Part shown: piece after piece, positions 36,441 through 48,219 of the stretch
Layout: each line of letters opens with the position of its first letter
Position numbering within the stretch: the stretch's first letter is position 1
From: Polytrichum commune
Taxonomy: Eukaryota > Streptophyta > Polytrichopsida > Polytrichales > Polytrichaceae
NCBI GenBank assembly: GCA_950295325.1
Contig: OX485808.1
Span: 23,644,527-23,708,526 of the forward strand
Direction: 5' to 3'
DNA length: 64,000 nt
The notes under the pieces: generated by a model
The model's database searches: none
The model's input: only the letters and a program-made list of their open reading frames with translations
Told to the model about the DNA's origin: nothing
Translations under genes and position numbers: made by a program

Positions 36441-39400
36441 ATGATACCCAGCAGACTACCGTTGTCTGACAGTAGAAGGCAGCGATTACGAGATGACAGA
36501 TTGTGGGTTAGGGAGTTGAAGCGAGCCAGGGAGTGCAATGTTCAGAAATTGCATTGCCCTTGCATAAATTGTAGGGGGCGTAAGAGACTCTTCATACGGA
36601 ACGTGCGGGAGCATCTCATCCAAAACGGTCGACATCCTGAATCACGGATTTGGAGAGGACCCGGCGCAAGAGATTCTTCGGACGAAGAGTGGGAACATCA
36701 ATTCTGGGGACCCATTGAAGCAGAGCGTGATGGAGGACACGATGTTGGTGATACAAGTGTTCCGATTGCGCAAGAAACAAATGTGTTGGATGCCACCGTG
36801 GACACCCGTGGCATGGTCGACCATGCACAACCAACAGTGGACGTTCAGACATATTCAGCGGAGAGGCTTGGCGAGGAAGTCAGGGAAGCCTTTGGAATTG
36901 CTGATTCTGTTCATGAAGAATTCATGGAAGCGGAGTTCGGTGACCAAGTAGAGGAAGAGGAGTGTCGTGACGAGGAACCCCTCGCTGATGCTGATGTTGA
37001 CCAGGGAGACGGTGACCCCCACCTTGACGATAGGGCCCTACAGGATTCACTGGAGCATTTATATGATGGGTCTCGTTGCAGCAAGCTTGCGGCTACAGTG
37101 TTGTTGATGAATTTGTGCACTGTGCACGGCGTGAGCAATCAGTGCGCGAACGAGCTCTTTAGCATTTTGCATTTGCATGTGTTGCCAGAGAAGAATACAT
37201 TGCCGCGAACACATCATGCAGCAAAGACCCTTACCGCAAAGTTGGGTTTGACATACAACACCATCCATGCATGTGAGCACGGGTGTGTGCTATTCCGGGG
37301 ACCCCATGAGGATGCACTTCGTTGTCCTAAATGTGGAGGCCGTAGATACCGAGATGAGGATCGGCGTTGTTACCCTTTGAAGGTGCTTCGTCACTTTCCA
37401 ATCATTCCACGGTTGCAGCGCATGTACATGAGTCCGAGCATATCAAAGCTGATGGTATGGCATGCAGAGAACCGGAGCAACAAAGACGGAGGAGATGGCT
37501 TGGTTAGACACCCCTGCGACGCCAAGGCATGGCGGCACTTTGAGGAAAATGTCGACCCGAGTTTTGCACTTGATCCACGAAACGTCCATTTCGCTTTGGC
37601 AGCCGACGGAGTGAACCCTTACAAGCAGAATCGATCCACATGGTCAACGTGGCCCGTTCTACTGCTGAATTACAACTTGCCTCCATGGCTGAGCACCAAA
37701 AATTTCTTTATGGTGTTGGCACTTTTGATTCCAGGAAAGGAATCTGTGACGTCCGATGTATTTGACGTGTACTTAGAGCCTCTTGTGGATGAATTGAAGG
37801 AGTTATGGGCTGGAGTGCCTGCTTACGACGTATCAAAAGATGCGGGCTCCAAGACTTTCCAATTGCGTGCCATGTTGCTATGGACAATCCATGACTTCCC
37901 AGGCTACGGCACTGTTGGCGGTTTTGCTCATCAGGGCTACGCAGCATGTCCTTGCTGTGGAGAGGACTTAGGCGCAGAGCATTCAACCGAACTTGGGAAG
38001 CAAACTTACGGTGGTACCCGACGTTGGTTGCCTGAAGATCACCCGTACAGGTCACCTGAATTGAAGGACCACTTCAACGGACAGATTGAACATCGACCAA
38101 AACCAAGGGCCGTGACAGTGGAAGACCAAATTCGTCATGCCCTGGAGTGCGAGGCTTGGAAGGCCGACGGAAATAGGTGGGGTGCTGCTGGCGATCCTTC
38201 CAAAATACATGGTGTGAAACGTCTCAGCATTCTCTTCCGCTTGCCGTATTGGAAGGTCAGTGACTTCATCCCCATTGATATCTACTATAATGACTTACAA
38301 ATGACTTTCCATGAACTACATGGGTACTATAGAAAATGCTTCGTGAGTCACTGCGTAGTCATAGAGTCGTTGTAGTGAAGTTGAGTTACTCTCAGGCGCC
38401 GAGTATATGACTTACCAGACGAGTCACACATGAGTTATGACGTACATGACGTGCCTTTTCACTGTCTGTAATGTTTAGAGTCTTCTCATTCGGAACACAC
38501 TGGACGTCATGCACTGCGAGCTGAACCTAGCCAAGAACTTCTTGAAGACCATCGCAGGGAAGAAGGACACCGTGAAAGTCAGAAGAGACTTACAAAGGAG
38601 GAACATTAGACCACACCTATGGCTAACTCCAAACCCACGAAAGGCAGGGAAGATGGTGAAACCACGCGCATCTTACGTCTTGTCCGATGCAGAATTTGAG
38701 AAGTTTGTGAAGTGCATTGAGACCTTAAAGACGCCTAGTGGTTACTCTTCTGACCTTGGCAAATGTCTCCGCAAGAAGAACTTTGGGGGGTTAAAGTCCC
38801 ACGATTACCACATTCTGATGCAGCAAGTGATGCCACTATCTCTGCGTGGACTGATGGAACCCGGACCTCGCACAGCTATCATGAGAATGTGTCGGGTATT
38901 TCGCCGGTTGTGCACGAAAGTGTACAATCCCGCAGATTTTCCCTCACTTGAAGCGGATGTGGCAGAGAGCATGGCGTTATTGGAGATACAATTTCCACCC
39001 TCGTTTTTTGACATCATGACGCACCTCCCATATCACTTGGCAAAGGAGTTGGACTTGTGTGGTCCAGTTAGCGCCCGCTGGATGTATCCGGTGGAACGAT
39101 TTATGAAAGTGTTGAAGAACCATGTCAGGAACATGGCGCGTCCAGAGGCTTGCATGGCGGAGGGCTACTTGAAAGATGAATGCATAGGCTTCATTACCGA
39201 GTACCTCCACCGATTTGAAGGAACTCAAAGACGTGTATGGGATGAAGATGAAGAATATGGAGATGCTGAAGAGGTCCTGCAAGGGGCAGGGAAACCGTAC
39301 ATTATGAGTCCAGAGATGGGAGCTGTAGCCCACCAGTATGTGCTATCAAATGCCTCGGCTATGCAGGATTTGTACAGGTAACCTGGAACTGACCATTTTA

Positions 39401-40263
39401 TGTGTTGCACGTGCTTGAAGTGAAGTTGGAAGCAGTGTTGTGCAAGTACTCTTTGGGGATGCCATGCTTATTGAACCATTCTGTGACCCAATTTCGATCA
39501 TATCCCGGGACACTCATTCCCTTGTTTTTGCAGAGCGTGGAGTCGAGAAGCAGATGAGAATCAGGGAACACCTGATCTAGCAGACTGGATTGAACGCACA
39601 GTGCAGGCATGCAATTTAGATTTGCGGAAGCCGGAGGACATGGACCGGTTTCTACTAAGTAAGAGGCCATCACACCGAGCGACTAGGTATGCCAGAGTAC
39701 TGGCGTTTGGTAACCGCTTTCGAGTGGACGATGACAGCACCGGACACTTGCTCAGCTACAACTCCGGGGTGGCGTCAGTGTTTCAGGAGGTGTCCGAGAA
39801 TTCCCAAGAATCTTCTGTGAACTACGTGGGAGTATTGAAGGACATACTAGAGTTGGATTATGGTGCACTGACTATGAAGATTATTCTTATGCGATGTGAG
39901 TGGATTAAAACCCAAGACAATCGAGGCAACCCCACGTACATCCGCGACGATGCAGGATTCCTTACAGTGAACTTCCGCCACAAACTCCCTCGCCTGGCAG
40001 ACCCTTTCATCTTTCCGAGCCAAGCGACACAAGTCTTCTTCTCAGATGTTTGTGAAAGACCTGGGTGGAAAGTTGTTTTACGGAAAGAGGCACGAGCCAG
40101 ACGGGAAGTGGTGGAGGTTGCAGACGCATTTATTTGCACATCAACGGAGAGTACCGGTTTAAGAGCTCCAGACAGATTGCCCGTTCCTGCAAGTACGGTA
40201 AATCTAGTTGGTGCCATCGAATTGTCTGAGGAAGACAATTTGCTAGCAAATGCAGGGTATTAG
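36441..40263 (+). CDS. CACTA transposase, TNP2 family, three exons
   Basis: Catalyses excision and reinsertion of the element. Exons 36441-38255, 38479-39377 and 39534-40263 join in frame into 3444 nt (1147 residues). The N-terminus carries a transposase-associated cysteine cluster (CPCINC). The TNP2 core follows, with candidate DDE residues Asp389 (FALAADGVNPY), Asp485 (HDFPGYG) and Glu619 (LDVMHCELNL), the last restored only by splicing. Exon 2 continues as a DUF4218-like region (PYHLAKELDLCGPV, ARWMYPVERFMKVLKNHVRN). Exon 3 holds a DUF4216-like region (YVGVLKDILELDYG, DPFIFPSQATQVFFSDV). The ATG at 36441 was chosen because it opens the conserved N-terminus; the frame extends upstream to 36321 without an ATG. 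No stop or frameshift is seen. Confidence 0.95.
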
Positions 40264-40927
40264 GTATGAATGCAATTTACTAGCTACGACACGTGAATTC
40301 AAGTTGATGCCAAATTATGTTAAGGATTTAGGGTTTTCATGTAGATTCAATTTAGATGTAGGGTCAAGTATTTGTGGCGTGTACATTCTTTTGTGCACTG
40401 TGATCCAATTTTTGTGCAATTATTGAACATATTCAGCGACGAATATATCCTCACTTAGCCCTATGAGCTATATGCGAGTACTAATTGACTCGACTACTGT
40501 TGATTCTAGACTGATAATGAGTCACCCAAAAATGACTGCAGCCACGTCAGCATAGCGAACTGCCCGTGAAACTTTTCTGAGATGACCTAATTGTCCATGT
40601 GAAACCATAAAGTCATTCTGTAGTCAGGTGACAGTGGAATACACGCGCCTTGTAACTCACTGTAGTGGACTTATATGACTGCGCGACGTACGTGAGACAT
40701 CCATCCTCTCCATCCAGCCTCATCCCAGTTCTATCAATGAAAAATTGCGGATGAACGTGGCACGTCGCATCAGGTTCATCAATAGTCATACTCCATGACT
40801 ATGTTGTGACTGGAAGACCATGGATAGATCTTGAGTCGTGCCAAACGGGAATGTGGAGTCATTCAGAAGTAACTTCGGACATGAAGTCATTTCTTGCAGT
40901 CACATTTACCCCCGATTTTTTGTAGTG

Positions 40928-41275
40928 ATACCTCATTAGCGTGGCGTAGTAGAAGTTGGGGAACATGCAAACATGAACCACATACCTTATTAGTGTGGCG
41001 TAGTAGAAGTTGGGGAACATGCAAAAAGGAACGACATACCTTATTAGTGTGGCGTAGTAGAAGTTGGGGAACATGCAAAAAGGAACGACATACCTTATTA
41101 GTGAGGCGTAGTAGAAGTTGGAGACACGCAAAAAGGAACCACATACCTTATTAGTGTGGCGTAGTAGAAGTTGGAGAACATGCAAAAAGGATCCATATGC
41201 CTTATTAGTGTGGCGTAGTAGAAGTTGGGGAACATGCAAAAAGGATCCACATACTTATCATTGGTGTGGCGTAGG
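40928..41275. repeat. Right part of the 54-bp minisatellite, about six units
   Basis: Units recur at a spacing of 52-54 bp (CATACC starts at about 40981, 41035, 41089 and 41142), each containing TTATTAGTGTGGCGTAGTAG and AACATGCAAAAAGGA. The array ends 0.4 kb before the NEET start codon. Repetitive frames with HVPQLLLRHTNK-like repeats on the minus strand derive from it and are not genes. Confidence 0.92.
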
Positions 41276-41571
41276 AAAAGCAGCGAGCAGCAGGCTGCGG
41301 AGAGAACGACAGCCACAGAAACACTCGCGAGCGCCCCAAAACGACACACGAGACTCGTTTCTCGAAGAGCAGCCGACGACACCACGACGACGACGACGAA
41401 GAAGCCGCCGTGGAAAGATCGTCACCTGTGCCGCCCACATGCCGTATCCGCCACCTCATAACCTCACTCATTTGCATTCGTTATCCGCCCCCCACACACC
41501 CACCACACTCCTCGCCCCTCAACTCTCTGTCTCCGATTTCTCCACTTCCCTTCACATTCGAGTTTTGGACA

Positions 41572-41639
41572 TCTTCTTCGCATCTGTGTAATTTGAGATT
41601 TGGAGTCTTCTTCGCATCTGTGTAATTTGGGTTTGTTGA
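41572..41639 (+). repeat. 34-bp tandem duplication in the NEET leader
   Basis: TCTTCTTCGCATCTGTGTAA starts at 41572 and again at 41606, immediately before the NEET start codon. It is pyrimidine-rich and probably lies in the 5' untranslated region. Confidence 0.85.
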
Positions 41640-41654
41640 GCCGGATTTGAGGAG

Positions 41655-43198
41655 ATGGCGGCGACGGTGGCGCAGGCGGTGAGTTTGGCGTCGATTTCGT
41701 CGACGGCGTTCCAGGGCGCGGCTGCTGCTCCTCGCCCGGTGTCGCGAGCTTGGACTGCGCAGTCGCGGAGGAGGGTTAGCGGCGCCGTGGGAGTACGTGC
41801 GGAGGGGGAAACGCAGCAGGTTATACTTAACCCTGGAATTAAGAAGGACGTGGACAAGGTGGTCGACACGGTGGTGGCCTCCGAGCTGTCCAAGCCCATG
41901 ACGGCTTACTGCAGGTAAACAAACTGCGGAGAGGCTTTAATTTGTTGAGAGCTGGAGCTTTTCAATGTGCGTGTAGTCCAGCTGGTTGAGTACATATACA
42001 TTTGTTTCTGTCGGTTTTGTCTTTGATGTATCGGAACTGTTGCGAAGGATAATATCAAAGACCGAGCAGGTTCGTCAATGATGGTCAATGAGCTTGTCAT
42101 ACCCATTATTTGTTCGACATTTCTTTTGAATGTTGGTATGGCGGAGTATGTGTGTGAGGTTTAATTGTATGCCAATGACATCGGAGGGGCTTATCTCTTA
42201 GTTTTGTGGTTGCAAGATTGCCATCTGGCCCAACCAATGCTCTTCATCTTGATTCTATCACTTGACCTGTCCGTATGTTAGCATCGGAGGTGTTGCTAAG
42301 GATTATCACAGATGATTGTCGAGCAGGGTGTGATGATCAATGAGGAAATCTTGGCTCATTGAGCCACATTTAGGATTGAACCTGCAGGGAAGAATTTCAC
42401 GGGAGCTTCGTGATATGTACTCTCTGTTCGACATAACCTACAAATGGGATATGGGTTTCCTAGTATGTTTGTCAGGTTTACTGTATATCAATGCATCCGA
42501 CTTAATACCGAGGCTTTTTCTCTTGGTGCCAGGTGTTGTTGGCCCAACACTGATCTCCACCTCGATGCTGTCGGTTGGATTTCTAGTTCTTGACGTTTTA
42601 TTTTCCAGCTTTTGAGTCTCTGTTTGAAGGTTGTGAGAGAAAACAGAATTGTCACAGTCGTGAGTCTGTCAACAAGACAATGTAGGTTTTGAATCCATTC
42701 GGAAACTGAACACCTGGCAGACAATGGTCAAACAATTTTCGACTTGAATGTTTTTCTTTTAACATGATGACCACCCGTGATTTCTTCCTCCTCTGTGACT
42801 CATCCCTTGCAATTGTGGCATGGCCAAATTATGTTTGTCGCTGTAAGTCATTGCATTGGAGTAGACCATCCCTATGTGTCATAACATTGTTCTTCATCTG
42901 GACAATATATTTCTGGACATCTAGACATCTGGACATTGTATGCTTCTTTTGTTATCCTGGACATTGCATATTTCATTCACACAAGACAATGTAGGTTTTG
43001 AGTCCATTTGGAGAACTCAACACCCTGGAGACTCAACTTGAATGTCAAAGAGATGGGTGAGAGGCACTTACTAATAACTCCTGTGGGCGTCTATGCAGGT
43101 GCTGGAGATCTGGGACATTCCCTCTTTGTGATGGAACCCATGCCAAGCACAACAAAGCTACCGGCGACAATGTTGGACCCCTTCTTTTGAAGAAGTAG
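41655..43198 (+). CDS. NEET: NEET (CDGSH iron-sulfur domain) protein, two exons
   Basis: Organelle-targeted homodimeric [2Fe-2S] protein, implicated in plants in iron and reactive-oxygen homeostasis and cluster transfer (as Arabidopsis At5g51720). Exons 41655-41914 and 43099-43198, with a 1184-bp GT-AG intron, give 360 nt and 119 residues. Residues 1-48 are Ala/Ser/Arg-rich, like a plastid/mitochondrial transit peptide ending near VRAEG. The conserved region starts at [19 protein letters not shown]. The cluster ligands are Cys86, Cys88, Cys97 and His101 in [16 protein letters not shown], split by the intron inside Arg87, and the protein ends [16 protein letters not shown]. Length is normal. 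The second exon is only 33 codons and would be missed by single-frame gene finding. The upstream region is occupied by the minisatellite and CACTA element. Confidence 0.97.
42060..43030 (+). repeat. Degenerate internal duplications in NEET intron 1
   Basis: GAGCAGG..ATGATCAATGAG-type segments occur at about 42065 and 42321, each followed by a GTTCGACAT and GGTTTA(A/C)TGTAT string. AAGACAATGTAGGTTTTGA occurs at about 42672 and 42982, about 310 bp apart. The intron appears to have grown by local duplication. Confidence 0.6.
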
Positions 43199-46015
43199 AG
43201 ATTCAGTAGATGGAAATTATTCGGTATTGAAGTTATTCGGTGTGATGTTGCCTCAGTGAGTTTATGCATCCTGAAGGTCGCAGGGAATTTTGACATGCCC
43301 TGTGAGAATGTAAAGTCAAGAGAGTGGTTCTCTTCTGTCACAGTGAGAAAGAAGCCAATGTAATGAACATGTGCACATATTTCTTTTTGTAAATTCAAAC
43401 CATTTTTTCTTCATCGTTATCGTCTGTGCTTCATTTTCTCACTTAATGAGAGTGGACTGGAGGGTGATCAAATGATTGTACTACAAAGTCAATGTTTTGA
43501 GGTAACAAGAGGAATTACGATCATTCAACAAGTATGGAATCCACTCTGAAGCTCTAAAGATGCTGGAGGACTAATAAAGCTGTGTCAAACTTTCAGGAGA
43601 CAATCAGTCACAATTGTAGCAAATCATCCAATATAAGTACTCAATCTTTTTAATTTTTTGTGTTGTCAACTTCACATGCTGCATAGAGAACTGAGAGGAA
43701 GTAGGATTGTGAATGAAACCAAGTGTCCAGAGTGTATGAGACGTACTCTTCCTTGAAAATGCTGAAGATTTATGTGCAATTTATGATGCAGTCACATGAA
43801 GCTCACTTTATACATGGCTTGGGGCTAGCTCAATTCATGTACAATTAATAGCTCACTCACACCTACTAGTGAGGGCCACCAATGAACAGATTCTATCAGT
43901 ATTGGTTACATCCAATGGTTCTCACTACCTAAACTGGAACTAAAAGTGGCCCCTGCTTGTAAGCGTTGTATACTCCTTGCACACGCCAGTAAGTGTGAGC
44001 ATGCTAAAAGTTTAGCTCTCAATCTGGCCCAAGCTTATCAACTTTTTGCAGGCCCAACCTTGTCACACATAAAGTGATGAGACCCAATTTTAGGTTTAGA
44101 TGTTGTTGAGAAGAAAATGTCTTGAAGAGAATCAACATTTCATGGAATAATGATACATAGGTTCATTATCCAACGGATGAGCCCAATCTGGCCCAAGTTG
44201 AGACTTTGGGCCAAGGAAAAACTCAACATGATTCCTTGAAGCATGTTCGAAGATTTGGCGCCAAAATTGTGCCACCATCACATGGGATGAGTGAGTGTTC
44301 GGGCCCAACTCTAATATGAAACCTTTGGGCTGGATTTGATGAAACTGAGCAATCCTATTGAGCTAATTTTTTAGAGTTCAAGCAAGCCCTCAATCCATCT
44401 TCAAGTATAAAGTGGGCCTTAGGTGTTACACCCATTTTACCAACAATCTCTTGTTTACCTCACTCCAATTTTTTTTCCTTATGAGAAGCTCTTTCACATG
44501 TGTTCACTGCTTGTTGCACACTCCATAGAGCATTAGTAGGGGGGGGGGGGGAAACAAAACAAAAAAACGTATGTGCATTGTGAAATTAGAATGAATTCAA
44601 CGAGCACGAAAGTTATCCTCACCTCAAGAGGCTTACAAAGGTGTACATTTCTCAACATAGGTGCACTTATTTCAAATTTTCATTTATACACAAATTAAGT
44701 GTACAATGGACATAAAGCATATGTTATATGCTTCTCAAAGAAATCAAAACCAAACTTGAGGCACAGGATAGAAGCATCTATGACGAACATTTTGAGCACT
44801 TGACACCTTAAACATGTATAAAATGTTTCACAGAAACCTTCAAGAATTTAGTAGATCCACAAGGAGGCTAATGCACTTGGGATCATCAAATTTAGATATA
44901 TTGCGTGATTTAGATATAATTTATGATCTAGCCAATGTTCTTTTGCAACCCAAAGTGGATGTATAGGCCTACCCAAACTAGATGATGTTAATCGTTGACA
45001 TTTTATCTCTTCAATCAATGAGTTGCGTTCTTAGTTCTTATATTTTGATAAGTAGGTTCAAAATTTGTAGCTTGATTTCGGGACAAAATATAAGTGTTGG
45101 AATTGGGGTTCTTGATGGAATTGGGCGCTTCTATCTTAGTATGGCACATTAGCCCAAATAAAATGCCCGTGGCCCATCATAACAGGACCATAATAGACGT
45201 AATAGTGAGCAGAAGATCCATAATAAGTGAGTTTAGGAGCTTGCCAATTTTACTCTCTAATGAACTATATGTATGGCATAATGAACAAGTGTGGAATTCA
45301 ATTTGTGGTTGCACAAACAAATGCTCCAATAGTCACTAGAATAGGTGTTGGGATATTTTAACTTCAAAATTTTGTAAAATTTTGGATTACATTTTCAAAA
45401 ACTTCTCGTTATATCCTCTCCAAAGCAGTTTGAACACATTATAATGAACAAAATTACACATAAATTGGGATATTCATATTTTAGTGTTGTTTACTCAATC
45501 AATGGAAAATGAAACAAACAAACACGAACTGGAACAAATTAATTTTGAATGATCATAGTCAAATAGGCTATAGTCACAAGCTAAAAAGTTCTTGATTATA
45601 GCCCATCCAAGTTATTGTGACATCTTCCTTATGTCATGTGTTTCAAAACCCTTAACTAAGCTCTCATTATCAAATAAATTTCAAAATCCCGAAATGGCGC
45701 CATGGGGCTAGAAAACCCCTTCAACCAAACTAGCCACCTAATGGTTGGCTAATATCCGGCCAGTATCCGGAAGGTTTTAGTTTGACCTAGTTGAAATCCG
45801 TCTTATACCCTTGGAGAGTTTTTAAATATTTGCCTCCCACTTAGGTTAGCCCGCCCACATCCACATGGAACCAATATTTGGATGGATGTCCATCCACAAG
45901 TCTTCAACTTTAACCGGTTCAATTGTAACTAACTTCCGTTTCTTTCCATTCATGGGGTAAGAACCAAGTGCATGTGGACTTATTAGAGAAAAGGAGGGGG
46001 GGGGGGGCAATGCTA
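43199..46015. other. NEET 3' flank and intergenic DNA, no gene
   Basis: After the NEET 3' untranslated region only short frames are seen. G runs occur at about 44540-44551 and 45994-46007. No recognisable element. Confidence 0.5.
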
Positions 46016-46486
46016 GTGACCATGAAGTTGTGAGAGCCCAAAAGAAAGTGTCCAAAGGCCGTCCCAACACACCTCCCAAATCATGTAGTGTGGTCACAGA
46101 TCCTCAAGTGTAGTGTGAAGTCATATGTGATTGGGCCCTCAACCAAATTCTATTTCAATGAATTTCTATTCATGCGGGTCCTCACACATGATAGAATAGA
46201 ATAAATCAACGGTTGGGAGCATTTGGAGTGCCATGGTCTCCCGGTTTTGTGTTAGGCCTACCTCCAAGAGGTGGTTTTTGAAAACAGTCCAAGTGACCAT
46301 GAAACACGATCCATTCGATGCCATGTAGGAATCCATGTAGATTTTACATCCATCTTGCATTCACGTACTCTGTTGGTCCCTCAAGCGTAGTGTGAAGCGA
46401 ACTAAGACTGGCTCCGCCTTTTCCACCAATGAGAGTGCTTGAGGTGTAATGATCACGGGCTCTCAGTCTCGTGTGTGAAGTGGCCC
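46016..46486 (+). mobile_element. MITE of the GGGCCACTTCACAC family, copy 3, left end lost
   Basis: Matches the family from GTGACCATGAAGTTGTGAGA to the right terminus TGTGTGAAGTGGCCC, followed by TTA. The left terminal repeat is replaced by a G-rich run at about 45994-46007. A TTA at 45983-45985 may be the original left target. Confidence 0.8.
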
Positions 46487-46879
46487 TTAGACCGTTGGTC
46501 AGGGAGATTTATGGCATAATCGGTCAAAATCCTAGTGTTTCCAAGTCCAACCGCTTACATGTTGACATTTTTTGGTGTTTTTTTTATTATTATTACCTCG
46601 TTGTGTTTATATGCTTATAACGATAGGTTATTTGCATTCTGCCTATTGCAACAATCATGTCGTCATTTGCAGGAAGTTAGAAACTTGAGGATTTGCTTCC
46701 TCAAGCTCAAAGCAAGTTGGCTTTGGCATCATCTTGAGCAAGAGGTCTTTGTTGATCTATGACTTGATGATGTCCATATTCAAATCCAATCACTTCCTAC
46801 AAGAATAGATACCTAGACTTAATCCAAACAATCCAATTGGGTTAGCTTCCCCAACTTCATCACACTTAAAGGTTTACTC

Positions 46880-47185
46880 CATGAGAATAAGGAGATGCAC
46901 TAAGCATTGCAAAAATGGTATGTAAGGTTACTAAGGTAGTACGGATGGATACCAAAGATAAGGATGCAAAGGACCCATGGATTTGTGTGAATTTAGAGTT
47001 GAAGAAAAATGGGTTGCATTGATTTGCATGAATGGTGATCCATACGATGTCCTCATAGACTATGATCAGTTGTTTTTAAGATGATGGATTTGTCTTGAAA
47101 CGTGCCATAGAGCCAAGGATTGCCCAAACCATGAGGAATGTATTTCCAAGAAATCAAGAGAGAAAGTTTGATGCATTGGAACACA
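46880..47185 (+). pseudogene. LINE ORF1-like fragment (zinc-knuckle region), degenerate
   Basis: Conceptual reading with frame changes gives a VTKVVRMDTKDKDAKDPWIC-type segment, then WICLETCHRAKDCP near 47088-47130. This resembles the region before and within the zinc knuckle of plant L1-type ORF1 proteins. A TGA interrupts the frame just before the Cys motif, and one expected Cys spacing is lost. It lies upstream of, and in the same orientation as, the reverse-transcriptase remnant. Confidence 0.45.
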
Positions 47186-48219
47186 AGCCACCTACTCAGA
47201 GGCCTTACACAAGATATGAGGAAGGCTTCACCATGGTTGTGAGAAGGCATGCATGCAATTTTTTAGGAGACGCCCACAATCATTCCTCCCAAGGACTTCA
47301 ACGAGGCCCACATGAGACCCAAAGCACAAACTACAGATACAACTCATGTGAGGGCTTCCGGAGAGTAGACTCACACTAAGGAGGTGGTTGTATCTATCAA
47401 CCCAAGGATCGGAGATATAGAGAATTACAACCTGCAACCTTACCCTCGTAACTAGGGTCACCCATAAGATTGGCAGGTTAAAAAAGAATGCTAGAGGTTT
47501 TGTTGGAGAATGAGTGCCTTCAAGGAGAAGAGGCAGAGGATGGAGACGAGGAGGAGGCGGAGGAACGAAAAGAAGGTGAGGAAGAGGAGGACAAGGAATA
47601 AAAAAAATTAAAAAGAAGAAGAAAAAGAATTGGAGGAGGGGGAGTTCAATAGTGATAAAGGAATGGTAGAGATCAAGAAAGGCAAAATTGAGGCAGAATG
47701 CGAGGCAGGCAAAATACTTGTTATGGAGCTAGAGGTTGGTGTCAATGAGGAAGTTGCCAAAGATGGTATTGTAGGAACATGATGGCCACACCTCTCATTC
47801 TACCCACCCAAGTAACAATCCCCTACCTCTTGGTATGCCACCAAAATCTATCCTTCGGAAGTTTAAACGGACATTGTGCTATGGGGCCCAAGGAGAGACA
47901 TCCTCCCACACCACATTCCTAACGTGCACTAATGTAGAGGTAAGAGCCAAGCTATGGGCGGACATCGGCCTTGACAGTCCTCACGCTTCCATCACTAGTC
48001 AAAATTTTAAAAAATCTCTTGCTCTAGAGGTAATTCTACTTTCTTGCAACATGGAAATATGGCACCCAAAACACAAGGGCAACTTGTAGCCAATAGGTTG
48101 TGGAATTTTGTGGGGAAGTTACAACAAAAAGAAGAGACTTGGAGGACATTTTTTTTTATTCTTATGGCTCACGTAACAAGGTCAACAATCCTTAGAAGAG
48201 GCTATGGCTAAAATGTTAG
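47186..48219. other. Degenerate spacer inside the L1-like remnant
   Basis: Contains a GAGGAG/GAAGAA-rich stretch at about 47520-47660 that reads as acidic low complexity, and no intact domain. The endonuclease that would precede the RT in an L1 element is not recognisable. Confidence 0.4.

Larger units (their letters stand above)
31026..40927. mobile_element. Intact autonomous CACTA (En/Spm, CMC) DNA transposon
   Basis: The left terminus CACTACAAAAAATCGGG at 31026 is matched exactly by its reverse complement ending at 40927. The trinucleotide ATA flanks both ends (31023-31025 and 40928-40930), the 3-bp target duplication expected for CACTA elements. The 9902-bp interior carries two divergent genes whose exons join without stops: a TNP2 transposase on plus and a TNPA/TNP1-like protein on minus. 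TGACT/AGTCA motifs are dense near the ends (six between 31051 and 31125), in the central intergenic region and in transposase intron 1. The outside sequences join across the element into one 54-bp repeat unit, so this is a clean insertion. Perfect termini and open frames suggest recent activity. Confidence 0.96.

Noticed and set aside
40859-41239. Minus-strand frames encoding HVPQLLLRHTNK-like repeats
   Set aside because: The 54-bp unit is a multiple of three, so any open phase stays open; this is minisatellite, not a repeat protein.
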